30,474 nt of DNA from a virus (IMGVR_UViG_3300001849_000027:1-30474); one strand, 5' to 3'; positions 9,163-18,080 are shown, counted from the first letter of the stretch. Made by a program: numbers and translations. The notes: generated from the letters alone by a model not told the origin.

Positions 9163-11549
9163 TAAACTCTCTGGACGGACTTCGGAGACAACTGTCCCTG
9201 CCATTCGCAGTTACCGAATGAAGACGGGTAGGGGCTGTCGTTGAACATCTCGACCCGTGCCTTCGTGTTCTCACTCATCACAGGAATGCGATACTTGCCC
9301 GTCGAGAACGGGACGCCGCCAAGCACGGATGAGTCACCGCCGATAAATCGACCGACGAACTCATGCTCGTAAGGATCGCGACCTGTCAGCGTCACTCGCG
9401 TCTTGAAATAGCAAGTGTTGTTGTAGCTGACGGTGAGGTAGCGAACTTGGAAACGGCCATCGAGAACTGAAGTCTCACCACCCGCCGAGCGCCTCTCCTT
9501 GGCGAACAAGGTTGAGAACTCGAAATGCTGGGTGTAGCCAAGTCCTGCTTTGACCTGATGAGAGCGGATGTCTCCGTCTACCGTTACTGTGTTGGAGTTA
9601 ACGCTGGTTACCGTGTGTCTAATCCCGTAAATATTGTTAGTTGTATCGTTAGACAGGATTTCGACAGGTCCAGTGGTGTGTATCCCAAGTGTGACCGTGC
9701 TCTTCCCGGTCGTCGCATTGTAAGCAATGCTGCCCGACGGGACTGTGTGCTGGCGGTCGATCAGGAATGGGAAGTTCTGAGCGGTGTCAAACACCTCTTC
9801 ATCGATGTAGATGCGTTCAAGATTGATGCCGTCACTACGGTTCATCAAAAGGTAGAGCCACGCTCCGCTGAAACCAGCCCATAAGATGCTGGTGCAGTCG
9901 TTGAAGGTCCACTTTGACCAAGCGTTCTGAACCTTGCGGTCGCCAACCCAGAAGAACTTGTAGAGATAAATTGTACTTGGGTCTTGCGAACTGTTGACCA
10001 ACACGGTCTTTGATCGGTTAGACCCAGTGATCCACACAAGGTCCTTCGGGATATACTCAGGCACCGACGAGGTGACCTCTTCAGCTTCCTGAAGCGTCCC
10101 GACTTCCTTGGTGTAAAACTCGTTGATCTTGGTGAACTGGTAGTCAGGCCGGTCATCCACCATGTACAGGCTATTGCCCATCGGAACGGGCTTGAGGCGG
10201 CTGGAAACAGGGAAGGACGCGGTATAGCGAACCTGAATGGTCTTCGGCGCGAGGTAGTTGTTGTACTCGACGCTGAACTGATTGAGGTTCGAAATGACCA
10301 ACAGGTTCTTATTGAACGGGACGGCGTGCTTCAGGTAGTTCACGTTGCTGCTTAGCGCTGCCACGTCGATAGGATCGCTATCGAGGAGCTGGGCCACCGT
10401 GGTTCGATAGAAGTTCTCGAAGACGTTAGCTTCCGAGAAGATCACGTTTTCATCGGCGAGGAACCCAAGTCGGTTCGTGTAAACGAACACGTCAGAAATA
10501 TTGGACGTTACGAATGACGGATTCTGGCTGCTCTCCGAATTACCGGCAATGCGGCCTTTCCATGTGTGCTTTTTAAACGTCCACGTCCCGTCGTTGTTGT
10601 TAACGAGGACGTGAGGCATGGTCGTCGCGTCAAACGCTTCACCTTGCCCGTAAGCAACGGTTTCAATCCACAGCGTGCCTTGGTAGACAACATAATAGTC
10701 GTCGCCAGCAGTATCAGGGTCGCCAATGACTTTGACCATGCGGCCTTGTGGGGAGTTAGGCGGAAGATCGGAAAAGCTTTGCACGGCGTCGATAAAGCAT
10801 TTGATGGCTTTATCACCGGAGCCGCCTTGAGTTGACAGGGTTCCGCCTGACGGGAAATTGGTGATCGTAATGGTGGAGCCGGTTCTAATCCACGTATACC
10901 CGTGTGAGGTCAGCCCGGCCTGAAGGTTCTGAGCAATAGTCGCCGTGTCCGGGACCGCTGTCGCACCTGTCGTACCATCAGGAGTGAGGTACGAGGCGAC
11001 CAGCGTGCCGTTAATGTAGATCGAGTAGTAATGATTTGCGATTGACTGCGTGACGTAGCATGTCGCTTGCCCAGCCGGGTTATTCCGGGTCTGACCAGTG
11101 ACTGCCGGTTCGCTCACGGCGTCAGTATCAACGCGCACAGTGTTGTTAGCAACGAACGTATAGTCGCCGACTGTGTGGCACCGGATCGTATCGAGGGCCG
11201 TCATGGTCCCACCGGTTCCACCAGAGGTAAGGTAGTTTGTACCGTCGGGGAACGAGACTGGCTCGGTAGCACCGGTCAGCAGATTGATAACCTTGACATC
11301 ACCAGTCTTGAACAGAACGAGATAACGGTAGGTGTCGTTGCGGTCGATCAGGTGACCTTTGGTTCCAGTAGGGAGAGACAAGCTGGACAGGTTAACGATG
11401 TGAGACGTGGCGGGACGTTTCTGCAACCCGCTGACCAAGCTCGGCCAAGCATTCTCCATCGCCGTACAAGCAGAGCTTAGACGAAGTTGAGGGGGTTGCT
11501 GGGAGACGCCTCCGACTAGGTTAGAAATAACGCCAGAGACGAGTGCCAT
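9162..11549 (-). CDS. Tail tubular protein B, T7 gp12-like (tail nozzle)
   Basis: A 795-residue protein (T7 gp12 is 794 aa) that forms the nozzle of the short tail. The N-terminus GVISNLVGGVSQQPPQLR is the hallmark of this family. Further typical segments are NRLGFLADENVIFSEANVFE, VNYLKHAVPFNKNLLVIS and the late beta-rich domain ending in GNCEWQGQ. GGGGAG precedes the ATG, which directly abuts the stop of the tail-tube A gene. Confidence 0.95.
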   Translation of the reverse strand: MALVSGVISNLVGGVSQQPPQLRLSSACTAMENAWPSLVSGLQKRPATSHIVNLSSLSLPTGTKGHLIDRNDTYRYLVLFKTGDVKVINLLTGATEPVSFPDGTNYLTSGGTGGTMTALDTIRCHTVGDYTFVANNTVRVDTDAVSEPAVTGQTRNNPAGQATCYVTQSIANHYYSIYINGTLVASYLTPDGTTGATAVPDTATIAQNLQAGLTSHGYTWIRTGSTITITNFPSGGTLSTQGGSGDKAIKCFIDAVQSFSDLPPNSPQGRMVKVIGDPDTAGDDYYVVYQGTLWIETVAYGQGEAFDATTMPHVLVNNNDGTWTFKKHTWKGRIAGNSESSQNPSFVTSNISDVFVYTNRLGFLADENVIFSEANVFENFYRTTVAQLLDSDPIDVAALSSNVNYLKHAVPFNKNLLVISNLNQFSVEYNNYLAPKTIQVRYTASFPVSSRLKPVPMGNSLYMVDDRPDYQFTKINEFYTKEVGTLQEAEEVTSSVPEYIPKDLVWITGSNRSKTVLVNSSQDPSTIYLYKFFWVGDRKVQNAWSKWTFNDCTSILWAGFSGAWLYLLMNRSDGINLERIYIDEEVFDTAQNFPFLIDRQHTVPSGSIAYNATTGKSTVTLGIHTTGPVEILSNDTTNNIYGIRHTVTSVNSNTVTVDGDIRSHQVKAGLGYTQHFEFSTLFAKERRSAGGETSVLDGRFQVRYLTVSYNNTCYFKTRVTLTGRDPYEHEFVGRFIGGDSSVLGGVPFSTGKYRIPVMSENTKARVEMFNDSPYPSSFGNCEWQGQLSPKSVQRV

Positions 11550-12152
11550 TTAATACGCTCCCCGCGAGAAGGACGAGCGGTTCATAATCGAGGAAGTAGA
11601 CCAATTGTCGTACAGCATGTTTGCATCGGAGACCTCGGCCTCCTCCTGACACAACACGGTCCACGCGCGGTTCTCGTCCGCAGAATCAAATTTATAAAGG
11701 GTGTCTGATCCAAGTACGCGCTGCTGCAACAGCCGCGCTGACCGGATTGACACAAACTGTTTAGCCGCAAAGGGCATGTCCTCGAACGGGAGAGCCACGT
11801 ACATGTCTAGTTCAAGGGGGATAGAGAAGATGTATGTATCGTCACCACGGTTGTACAAACGGGTGCCACGCTGGATCACGTCAGTGGTTACATAGCTTCC
11901 AGTGGTATCGACGCGAAGAGTGTTGGCCGGAAGAGTGAGGTAGCCGTTGCCATCCGGTTCGATGGTGTGCTTCTCGCGGTTCCAATGCCAGCCAATCGCT
12001 TGCACAGAGCGGGCCGTCTCATCGACGATGTCGGAGGCCATCTGCGCGTCAATCGCTGCACTATCCAGTGAGTTGACGGTAGGTTCGCCCATCGACGAAA
12101 GGCAGATATTGACCGCCTCCAACTTCGTCATCGGGGTGTTATAAAAGGGCAT
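11550..12152 (-). CDS. Tail tubular protein A, T7 gp11-like (adaptor)
   Basis: A 200-residue protein (T7 gp11 is 196 aa) linking portal to nozzle. The sequence MTKLEAVNICLSSMGEPTVN, followed by ARSVQAIGWHWNRE, is the standard family start. GGAGG lies five bases before the ATG at 12152. The frame is open further upstream to 12272, but that extension would read through the terminator hairpin and into the capsid gene, so I reject it. Confidence 0.95.
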   Translation of the reverse strand: MPFYNTPMTKLEAVNICLSSMGEPTVNSLDSAAIDAQMASDIVDETARSVQAIGWHWNREKHTIEPDGNGYLTLPANTLRVDTTGSYVTTDVIQRGTRLYNRGDDTYIFSIPLELDMYVALPFEDMPFAAKQFVSIRSARLLQQRVLGSDTLYKFDSADENRAWTVLCQEEAEVSDANMLYDNWSTSSIMNRSSFSRGAY

Positions 12153-12164
12153 AAAGACCTCCAA

Positions 12165-12208
12165 AAAGAATAAACAAAAGAAAAGGGGAGAGGATTGCTC
12201 CCCTCCCC
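12165..12208 (-). terminator. Rho-independent-type terminator after the capsid gene (T7 Tphi analogue)
   Basis: On the minus strand, 12208-12200 (GGGGAGGGG) pairs with 12193-12185 (CCTCTCCCC). This makes a nine-base stem with one G-U pair and the six-base loop AGCAAT. A T-rich tract (TTTTCTTTTGTTTATT) follows. It starts 8 bases past the capsid stop and lies between capsid and tail-tube A genes. T7 has its phage-polymerase terminator Tphi at the same place. Confidence 0.85.
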
Positions 12209-12216
12209 AAATCTCA

Positions 12217-13176
12217 TTAAGCGTGAGCGCGCAGTTCGTAGAGGCACTCAGGACGAAGGACGCCGTGACCAACGGCGAGCTTCGAGACCATCAGTGTACC
12301 TTGCCTGCGAATATCATATTCCATTTCGCTCGACAGATCGAGGAGCTGGACAGTACCAAGCGCTTCCTTCTGCATGAGAAGGGCGACGGTATCGTGCGCG
12401 TCAACAGCGTACTTGCTGTTGTAGTCCGGGTAACGGGTCGAAGACGTGTGGTCCACGGCGAGGTTGTTGGACTTCACAATCGTGAAGCCAGCAATCTTCT
12501 GGACCTTACCGTCGCTATACGAACCGTTGTTGCCGGGGTTGTAGAAGAGGTTCAGCAGCTTATCGTTGTTGACGAGGCTATAGTACGTCGCCGGGGAGAC
12601 AACGAGATAACGCTCATTCTCCGGGATGTTGTGCTCGTCGAACTTCTGAGCCGCCGCGTAGGACGCATCAACGATGTTCTGAACGGTCGGCGTTGCGCCG
12701 ATGTTCGCCGAGTAAGCGTCGGCCTGATCGACCGCGCCCTTACCAATACCAGTCACGTCGCGGCAAGCCTTGACCGCCAGCGACAGAAGGTTCCGGTCGT
12801 AGGTCTGAGCAAGAGCCTGACCCATCTGGTTGGAGTACTCGGAGCGAACGTCGAAGTGCGAAATAGCCTCATCAATGCGAGCGATGAAGGTATCCGCAAT
12901 GAGCAGATCATCGATGGTGATGACCTTCTCATCCTGCTGGAACTGAGTTCCGGTGATTTCAGCACCCGGCGTGTGGTAGTGAGCCAAGGTTTTACCGATA
13001 GCCGGAAATTGGGACGACTTGCCCGCGCTGATATTACGAACGCGAACCTTGTCTTTCATAATAGTTTCGGCATTGAACGTGGTAAGAACTTCACCACTGA
13101 ACAATTTCAGAAACAGTTGCCGTACGTCACCAGTACCAAGCTGCTGACCAATACGAGAAGGGGTAGCATTAGCCAT
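12217..13176 (-). CDS. Major capsid protein, T7 gp10A-like
   Basis: A 319-residue capsid protein (T7 gp10A is 345 aa). Family-like segments include LFLKLFSGEVLTTFNAETIM near the N-terminus, then SGKSSQFPA-type sequence, a central DEAISHFDVRSEYSNQMG block, and MQKEALGTVQLLDLSSEMEY near the C-terminus. A strong AAGGAAGGA site lies seven bases before the ATG. The gene sits between scaffold plus HNH genes and a terminator, which fits high-level late expression. Confidence 0.95.
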   Translation of the reverse strand: MANATPSRIGQQLGTGDVRQLFLKLFSGEVLTTFNAETIMKDKVRVRNISAGKSSQFPAIGKTLAHYHTPGAEITGTQFQQDEKVITIDDLLIADTFIARIDEAISHFDVRSEYSNQMGQALAQTYDRNLLSLAVKACRDVTGIGKGAVDQADAYSANIGATPTVQNIVDASYAAAQKFDEHNIPENERYLVVSPATYYSLVNNDKLLNLFYNPGNNGSYSDGKVQKIAGFTIVKSNNLAVDHTSSTRYPDYNSKYAVDAHDTVALLMQKEALGTVQLLDLSSEMEYDIRRQGTLMVSKLAVGHGVLRPECLYELRAHA

Positions 13177-13298
13177 AAAATATTCCTTCCTTTATGGATT
13201 GAGTTTGTTGTTGTTATTAGAACTCATCCCACTTGCCAGTTGTCTTCGGACACGCTCGCGCACGAGCTGCCTTCGGGCCGGAAGGGTAGTAAGTAGTT
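13177..13298 (-). other. Untranslated leader of the capsid gene with three tandem hairpins
   Basis: Between the HNH stop and the capsid start, three perfect short hairpins follow each other: 13241-13244 with 13249-13252 (4 bp), 13254-13258 with 13263-13267 (5 bp) and 13270-13274 with 13281-13285 (5 bp). All reading frames are open across this GC-rich stretch. One of them, minus one relative to the HNH gene, reads on for about 47 codons. No start codon supports a separate gene. An A/C-rich unstructured run and the capsid ribosome binding site follow. Confidence 0.55.
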
Positions 13299-13529
13299 CT
13301 ATTTGTGCTTCGGCTGTTTTCTTCGGTTTGCCGAAACGGATTTAATTGAAAGATTGGAGAGACGGTTATCCGTTGGGTTGAGGTTGACGTGGTCAACTTC
13401 CTTCCCACGCAGGGCTTTCTCTCCATATTTCTTGATCATCAAACGCCGTGCGCGTTGACGCATAATGTTAGCGCGACGACGCTCTGGCGTTCGTGATGCC
13501 GCGTATTCTTTAGCGTAATCACGAGCCAT
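13299..13529 (-). CDS. Small HNH endonuclease
   Basis: A 76-residue basic protein. The segment GKEVDHVNLNPTDNRLSNL is the core of an HNH nuclease (D-H, then N with the downstream N-R-x-x-N-L motif). The N-terminus RRRANIMRQRARRLMIKKYG is highly basic and likely contacts DNA. Such free-standing HNH genes act as homing nucleases or assist packaging; which applies here cannot be told. GAGG, formed partly by the scaffold gene's stop, precedes the ATG by five bases. It is inserted between scaffold and capsid genes, which are adjacent in T7, so it looks like an acquired gene. Confidence 0.85.
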   Translation of the reverse strand: MARDYAKEYAASRTPERRRANIMRQRARRLMIKKYGEKALRGKEVDHVNLNPTDNRLSNLSIKSVSANRRKQPKHK

Positions 13530-13536
13530 TTAAGCC

Positions 13537-14343
13537 TCACATAATGTCAGACCGTGCAAGCTTCTGCTCGACATCGCGCCTGAACGCAGGATCGTTCTTG
13601 TAACGAGGATCACCCATGTCACGCTGAAGTTCAGCAATGGAACGGTAAGACTCCTGCGAAGCCTTCTGTGTTGATCCTTTAAGTTGGCGCTGTGGCTCAA
13701 AGCCCACTTCAGTGTCAAACCGAGCTTTCAACCCTTTGACGGCCATGATCGTGACGTTCGAATCGCCACTGTTAACCGCACGGTTGAAAGCGTCGATCTC
13801 CGACTTTTGAAGATTGTCAGACGCCCACTTAGTCATGGAGTCGTAGTTGTCCTTTCCGCCAACAGAGTTGAACACCATGTTGGTGGTCTGTTGAACCAAG
13901 GCTTCTTGCCCAGCAATGAACTGGTCTACGACGAATTTCGGAATGCCAGATTTCTCCAGCTTCTGATAATCAGCGTCTTCGAGAGAACCCTTGTCGTAGT
14001 ACTTCTTACTGAGGTCCTCGAAATCCAATCCAGCCTTGGCGGTCGCCTGCTTGGCAGCGTCAAGAGCGGAGTTGTCGAGGTTGGGTTCCTCGGTGTCTAC
14101 GTCCTCGCTAGCTTCAACAGGGACTTCCACGTCTTCCTGTTTAGAGCGGGAGCCAAGCTTTCGCTCCAGCTCTCCATATGCCTTTGCGAGGTCTTCGGCG
14201 GACTTAAACTTGTCAGGTAGCCAAGCAGGACGGTCTGATGCTGCTGTTTCGGGAGGGTTGTCGTACTTAGCGGCCTCTTCCTCAAGCGTTGGCTGTTTAA
14301 CATCCTTACTACTATCGATTTCTACCTGTAGGGTCTCGCCCAT
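13537..14343 (-). CDS. Capsid assembly scaffolding protein, T7 gp9-like
   Basis: A 268-residue acidic, helical protein between portal and capsid genes (T7 gp9 is 307 aa). It contains PAWLPDKFKSAEDLAKAYGE, the typical opening block of these scaffolds, and ends with a helical tail (FRRDVEQKLARSDIM) that would bind capsid subunits. AGGA lies seven bases before the ATG. Confidence 0.93.
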   Translation of the reverse strand: MGETLQVEIDSSKDVKQPTLEEEAAKYDNPPETAASDRPAWLPDKFKSAEDLAKAYGELERKLGSRSKQEDVEVPVEASEDVDTEEPNLDNSALDAAKQATAKAGLDFEDLSKKYYDKGSLEDADYQKLEKSGIPKFVVDQFIAGQEALVQQTTNMVFNSVGGKDNYDSMTKWASDNLQKSEIDAFNRAVNSGDSNVTIMAVKGLKARFDTEVGFEPQRQLKGSTQKASQESYRSIAELQRDMGDPRYKNDPAFRRDVEQKLARSDIM

Positions 14344-14361
14344 AAATTGTTCCTATATTGC

Positions 14362-15987
14362 TTATGCTGCGGGTTGTTCTTTCTGCATCTGAGCGTCATC
14401 CACTCGTGCAGCCCGGTCGCTCATGCCTCTAACAATGTTAGGCGCGGCTTTACCAGCAAGTTGCATCATTTGGTTTGTTGCATTCATAGCAGCGGCCTGC
14501 TGCTGTTCCTGCGCTATTTCTTGATCTGTTTTCACAAGGTCATTCGGATCAATACCCAAGCTTGTAGCGACAAGCCGGATGTACTGGTTAGGCCGGATGT
14601 ACTGAGCAATCACTTGCGGGCCGAGTGGCTGCAAGACTTGCATCAGCGTGAGATACCGATTGAGGTCGTGCCCACGGCCAAGAGCTTCGAGGCCGGTCAC
14701 GATCTCTGGCTTGACCACGCCCTTGGGGAGTGGCGGCAAGCGCTTCTGACGGGTCATCCTGTCCATGAGACGGATCACCATCGGAAGCTGTAGTTCCTGC
14801 GAAAGAACTGAGTAGACACCACCAAGGGCGTCCTCCAGTTCTCCAGCCATGAACCGAATCTCTTCGGCGGTCACTCGTTCGGCCTGACGCTGTACAGAGG
14901 AGTTGAGTAGGAAGGCCATCGAAAGACGATCTTGGATCGACTTCCCGGCTTCAAACGCAATCCGCATGTCAGCCTGTTTTTCGGATTGAAGGGAATGCAC
15001 ATCATCGTGCTTTCCAATAATCACGTCGCCACTTTCAGCCGTAGTCAAATCCTTGATGCGCGTAACGCCATTTGGGTTGACCATGAAGACAACCTTGGCA
15101 GCTACGGCGCTAGCTTCGACAACAGCTTTGCTCAAACCTTCGAGTGAAATCAGGTCGCCAAGGTATTCCTCGACGTACCCTCGACCGTAGTCCTCGTTCT
15201 CTACAGCGTTCCACCGAAGAGCCATCATCGGAGGCTTATCGATAGGGTAGGTGCCGTAAGAGCCGGGGACTTGTTTCTTGTTGATCTCTTGATAAGTAAT
15301 CCACTTGTTGTCTTCGCGACACCAGTGGGTGAAGATTTTGACGTTCTTCTCGTTCTCGCGAACCTCGCTGAAATAAGACTCGCTCTTGTCGCTCTTCTCC
15401 GACTCGTTAAGCGGAGGATCGAGCAGAGCGCGGTCTTCCTCAGACAGCATCTCCGGGCTTACTTCGTCCTTAGCAATCACTTCGAGGACATCGCCCATCA
15501 CGTCACGTTTCACAACGTAACTGTCGAGACGGTAGACTCGAACACCACCATCCTTGGGAAGGTAGAGAAGGACGTTACCAGCGACGATCAGATGCTTAAG
15601 AGCGAGGAAGATCGGCGACCGCATCCCTGTGCTTTCGATTTCAGTCTGCACAGAGCGTTCGATCTTTGCGAGGCCTTCTTCGACGACAGCGCGTTTGTCG
15701 GGGCTACCGGCCAAACGGTCCATCGTGAAGTCGTCAGCGGTGAGCCGGAAGAACGGACTGTTCGGGGGGAACAGGCTAAGCAGTAGCTTAGATGCCAGAT
15801 TATTCACGCCTCTGGCCCCGATGCCTTGCCACGGCGTGTAGTAGATCGTTGACTTACTGTGTGCCTGTGGCGGGACAAGAGTGGGGAGCGTCAACTCACT
15901 GGCTCGTCTCGCCCGATTAAGAAAAACAAGGCGATCAGATTCCAATTGAGCATAGCGCTCTTGAAGCGTGAGGCCTGAATAAATCAT
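14362..15987 (-). CDS. Portal (head-tail connector) protein, T7 gp8-like
   Basis: A 541-residue protein (T7 gp8 is 536 aa) forming the dodecameric ring through which DNA is packaged and ejected. Recognisable blocks are LTLPTLVPP near the N-terminus, YTPWQGIGARGVNNLASKLL, LFPPNSPFFRL, and RVTAEEIRFMAGELEDALGGVYS towards the C-terminus. A Gln/Ala-rich tail follows. GAGG lies six bases before the ATG. It is the first large virion gene after the replication block. Confidence 0.95.
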   Translation of the reverse strand: MIYSGLTLQERYAQLESDRLVFLNRARRASELTLPTLVPPQAHSKSTIYYTPWQGIGARGVNNLASKLLLSLFPPNSPFFRLTADDFTMDRLAGSPDKRAVVEEGLAKIERSVQTEIESTGMRSPIFLALKHLIVAGNVLLYLPKDGGVRVYRLDSYVVKRDVMGDVLEVIAKDEVSPEMLSEEDRALLDPPLNESEKSDKSESYFSEVRENEKNVKIFTHWCREDNKWITYQEINKKQVPGSYGTYPIDKPPMMALRWNAVENEDYGRGYVEEYLGDLISLEGLSKAVVEASAVAAKVVFMVNPNGVTRIKDLTTAESGDVIIGKHDDVHSLQSEKQADMRIAFEAGKSIQDRLSMAFLLNSSVQRQAERVTAEEIRFMAGELEDALGGVYSVLSQELQLPMVIRLMDRMTRQKRLPPLPKGVVKPEIVTGLEALGRGHDLNRYLTLMQVLQPLGPQVIAQYIRPNQYIRLVATSLGIDPNDLVKTDQEIAQEQQQAAAMNATNQMMQLAGKAAPNIVRGMSDRAARVDDAQMQKEQPAA

Positions 15988-15995
15988 GGTTTACC

Positions 15996-16214
15996 TCACG
16001 AAGGAATATTGAGACTCGACGAACTTCCGCTGGAGTCGATTGAAAGAGGTGAAGTCCGGTACTGCTTCGTACCAACCGCTTTGGTCGCAAGGCTGTCACC
16101 GGTCTTCGGCGCAGCAGTCTGCGGGGCGCTCTGCTCCAGCGTCGGCGGCGGGGGCGGAGGCGGGGGCGGAGGCGGAGCGGCAGCAGGGGCGGATGAGCCA
16201 CCACCAAAACACAT
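15996..16214 (-). CDS. Small polyproline protein upstream of the portal
   Basis: A 72-residue protein beginning MCFGGGSSAPAAAP followed by eleven consecutive prolines, then Ser/Gly-rich sequence. Proteins of this design (Cys-Phe-Gly-Gly start, Pro run) occur upstream of portal genes in many podophages; their role is not established. Translating such a Pro run normally needs EF-P in the host. AGGAG lies seven bases before the ATG, and its stop is 8 bases before the portal start, so expression is linked to the portal. Confidence 0.75.
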   Translation of the reverse strand: MCFGGGSSAPAAAPPPPPPPPPPPTLEQSAPQTAAPKTGDSLATKAVGTKQYRTSPLSIDSSGSSSSLNIPS

Positions 16215-16216
16215 TG

Positions 16217-16411
16217 CTATTCTCCTAACATATTTTTTCGTTGTTCTTGATGGAGCAAACGGAGGTGTCTAATGACACCCACCGCCCCACGGTTCATCCA
16301 GATTTTTCTAGAGTCGTCTGACGGCTCTGGTGCCTGATCTGGGTGCAGGCGTTCCAAATATTCAAGTAGCGCGTCATCGACGAATGGAAGACGCTGCGTA
16401 TTAAACTCCAC
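16217..16411 (-). CDS. Hypothetical protein (64 aa) overlapping the RNR stop
   Basis: Reads from a GTG at 16411 that overlaps the last codons of the ribonucleotide reductase gene. GGAGG lies five bases upstream, inside the reductase tail. The protein is acidic in its first half (FVDDALLEYLERLHPDQ) and basic in the second (GAVGVIRHLRLLHQEQRKN). It ends two bases before the polyproline gene. I do not recognise the family. The good ribosome site and tight packing support it as a gene. Confidence 0.7.
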   Translation of the reverse strand: MEFNTQRLPFVDDALLEYLERLHPDQAPEPSDDSRKIWMNRGAVGVIRHLRLLHQEQRKNMLGE

Positions 16412-18080
16412 ACGAACCTCCCTTTCCGGTGATGTCGCAGATGTCGTGCGTCTGCACGCCTTCTTCAAACTCTTCACCGAGAGCGTTCTTGGCTTCTGTG
16501 TAAGAGATCGCAGTAAGTGGCTGTCCGCCACGAGCACCGTCTGGGTAGCACGTAAAGCCACGGAGACGATGTGCGTACTTTGCTAGAGTGTCAGCAAAAG
16601 CACGGACAGTATCAGAATTATTGAGCTTGCTACCCCAAGACGGGAGATTGATTGTTGAGCTAATTGATTGATCGACATAGTCCTGAACATCAGCTTGGAA
16701 CTTGATGCGCCGTTCGACAGATGTTGCGAGGTCAAGTGCGCTTTCAATCTCTGTGGGCTTAACGCCATAGAGATCGATGAGTTCTTGAGCCGCCGAGTCA
16801 ACGACATACTGGTAATGCCATTTGCTGTTTTTCAGATATCGCCGCTTGTAAGCAACTGCAAACAGAGGCTCAACGCCAGTTGTAGTACCAGCAAGAATGC
16901 CAATGGTCCCTGTAGGAGCGACAGCGCGTACAGCCACAGGGCGGCCAACACTGAGATGAGCAGAAAAAGAATTACTCGTGTCATTCGATACACCTTTGTA
17001 AACCGACAGCCACTTATGTAGCTCCGGTGTAACTTCGTATTTCGAACCGCGTTTAATAAGCCACTCATGTAGACCCATGACGCCAAGGCCAAGGCGACGG
17101 TTTTTTTCGCGGATTTGATAGACCTTGTCATAAGGAAGTTGTGCCTTCAGTGTGCCACACAAGAGAAACTGTACCGCTAGTGAGACAACATCGCGCAATT
17201 CAGATATGTCTTCGATGCGACCAAAGTTCAGAGAGCCAAGGTTGCACACGTCGCTGTCATCAGCGCTGGTCACCTCGGTGCAAGCGTTGCGTAGCGTTTC
17301 GTTTTCTTTGTCAAAGAAGTTGAACGAGAACCCCGGTTCAGCAGTCTGAAGCGCCTGTTCAACATTCTTCAAAAACACTTCGCCTACCTCGCCAGTCTCC
17401 CAGTAATTGAGCAACCACGAAGTATCGTAGTTGACGGAGATGTTGGTCATGTCCAACGGGGCAGGGAAGTTGAAATCGGTTTGCTTTACGTCCCACAGGG
17501 TTGAGCCGGTGGAACCAATCTTCATGCTGTGCCAGTCCTTCGCTTTCACGAAGTACATCACGTCGCCGTGTTTCCAATTTAGCGAAGCGTAGATTGCCGA
17601 GCGGCGAGAACCACCCTGCATGACGTTGCGGCCAAGCTCGTTGATCATCAGCATCTTCGGAATTGGCCCAGAAGCCACACCGCCTGTGCGCCCTAGACGC
17701 GCACCGTTCGGACGGTAAACGCTGTAATCGATGCCAATGCCACCGCCAGTCATCAGGCAGCTTTCGGCTTTCCAGCTCAGGTTAGCCCAATCCTCGCGCG
17801 TGTCTTCTTCGGCCCGCAGGAGGTAACAGTTGTTGAAGAACTTAGCCTTTCGACCAGCGTAATAAAGATAGCGACCACCGGGAATGAACTTCAAATCCTG
17901 CATGTAGTTTGTGAGCTGATCGCAATCGGTCTTGGTCATGTGCTCGGAGCACACATCCTCGACGAGGGTTCGACAAAGGTCCGCCCACGTTTCACATCCT
18001 TCGTGAGCGTACTTTTGTTTAAAGATGGTCTCCGAGAATTGAGACCGGAACATTGGATTGGCATTGGACCTGAACGACAT
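16401..18080 (-). CDS. Adenosylcobalamin-dependent (class II) ribonucleoside-triphosphate reductase
   Basis: A 559-residue monomeric class II reductase that makes deoxynucleotides for phage DNA synthesis using vitamin B12. Active-site residues are visible: C85 (FFNNCYLL), the N265-A-C267-T-E269 radical-site motif, C279 (DVCNLGSLN) and a C-terminal redox pair C548/C557 (CDITGKGGSCGV). No small (NrdB-like) subunit gene is present, as expected for class II. AGGGG lies four bases before the ATG. Placement just before the portal region resembles the cyanopodophages, which also carry a class II enzyme. The host, or its surroundings, must supply cobalamin. Confidence 0.95.
   Translation of the reverse strand: MSFRSNANPMFRSQFSETIFKQKYAHEGCETWADLCRTLVEDVCSEHMTKTDCDQLTNYMQDLKFIPGGRYLYYAGRKAKFFNNCYLLRAEEDTREDWANLSWKAESCLMTGGGIGIDYSVYRPNGARLGRTGGVASGPIPKMLMINELGRNVMQGGSRRSAIYASLNWKHGDVMYFVKAKDWHSMKIGSTGSTLWDVKQTDFNFPAPLDMTNISVNYDTSWLLNYWETGEVGEVFLKNVEQALQTAEPGFSFNFFDKENETLRNACTEVTSADDSDVCNLGSLNFGRIEDISELRDVVSLAVQFLLCGTLKAQLPYDKVYQIREKNRRLGLGVMGLHEWLIKRGSKYEVTPELHKWLSVYKGVSNDTSNSFSAHLSVGRPVAVRAVAPTGTIGILAGTTTGVEPLFAVAYKRRYLKNSKWHYQYVVDSAAQELIDLYGVKPTEIESALDLATSVERRIKFQADVQDYVDQSISSTINLPSWGSKLNNSDTVRAFADTLAKYAHRLRGFTCYPDGARGGQPLTAISYTEAKNALGEEFEEGVQTHDICDITGKGGSCGV

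Noticed and set aside
12153-12272. Longer N-terminus for tail-tube A
   Set aside because: Would be translated through the terminator hairpin and overlap the capsid gene; the ATG at 12152 has a strong ribosome site and the family start.
12223-13296. 357-residue plus-strand open frame opposite the capsid gene
   Set aside because: Antisense mirror of the strongly supported capsid gene; no ribosome site or family resemblance, and all other genes are on the minus strand.
13217-13426. 69-residue minus-strand frame overlapping the HNH gene and ending in TGKWDEF
   Set aside because: No ribosome site, out of frame with HNH, and the openness is explained by GC-rich hairpin sequence.
16009-16272. Plus-strand frame with a poly-glycine run
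   Set aside because: Antisense of the polyproline codons in the gene at 15996-16214.
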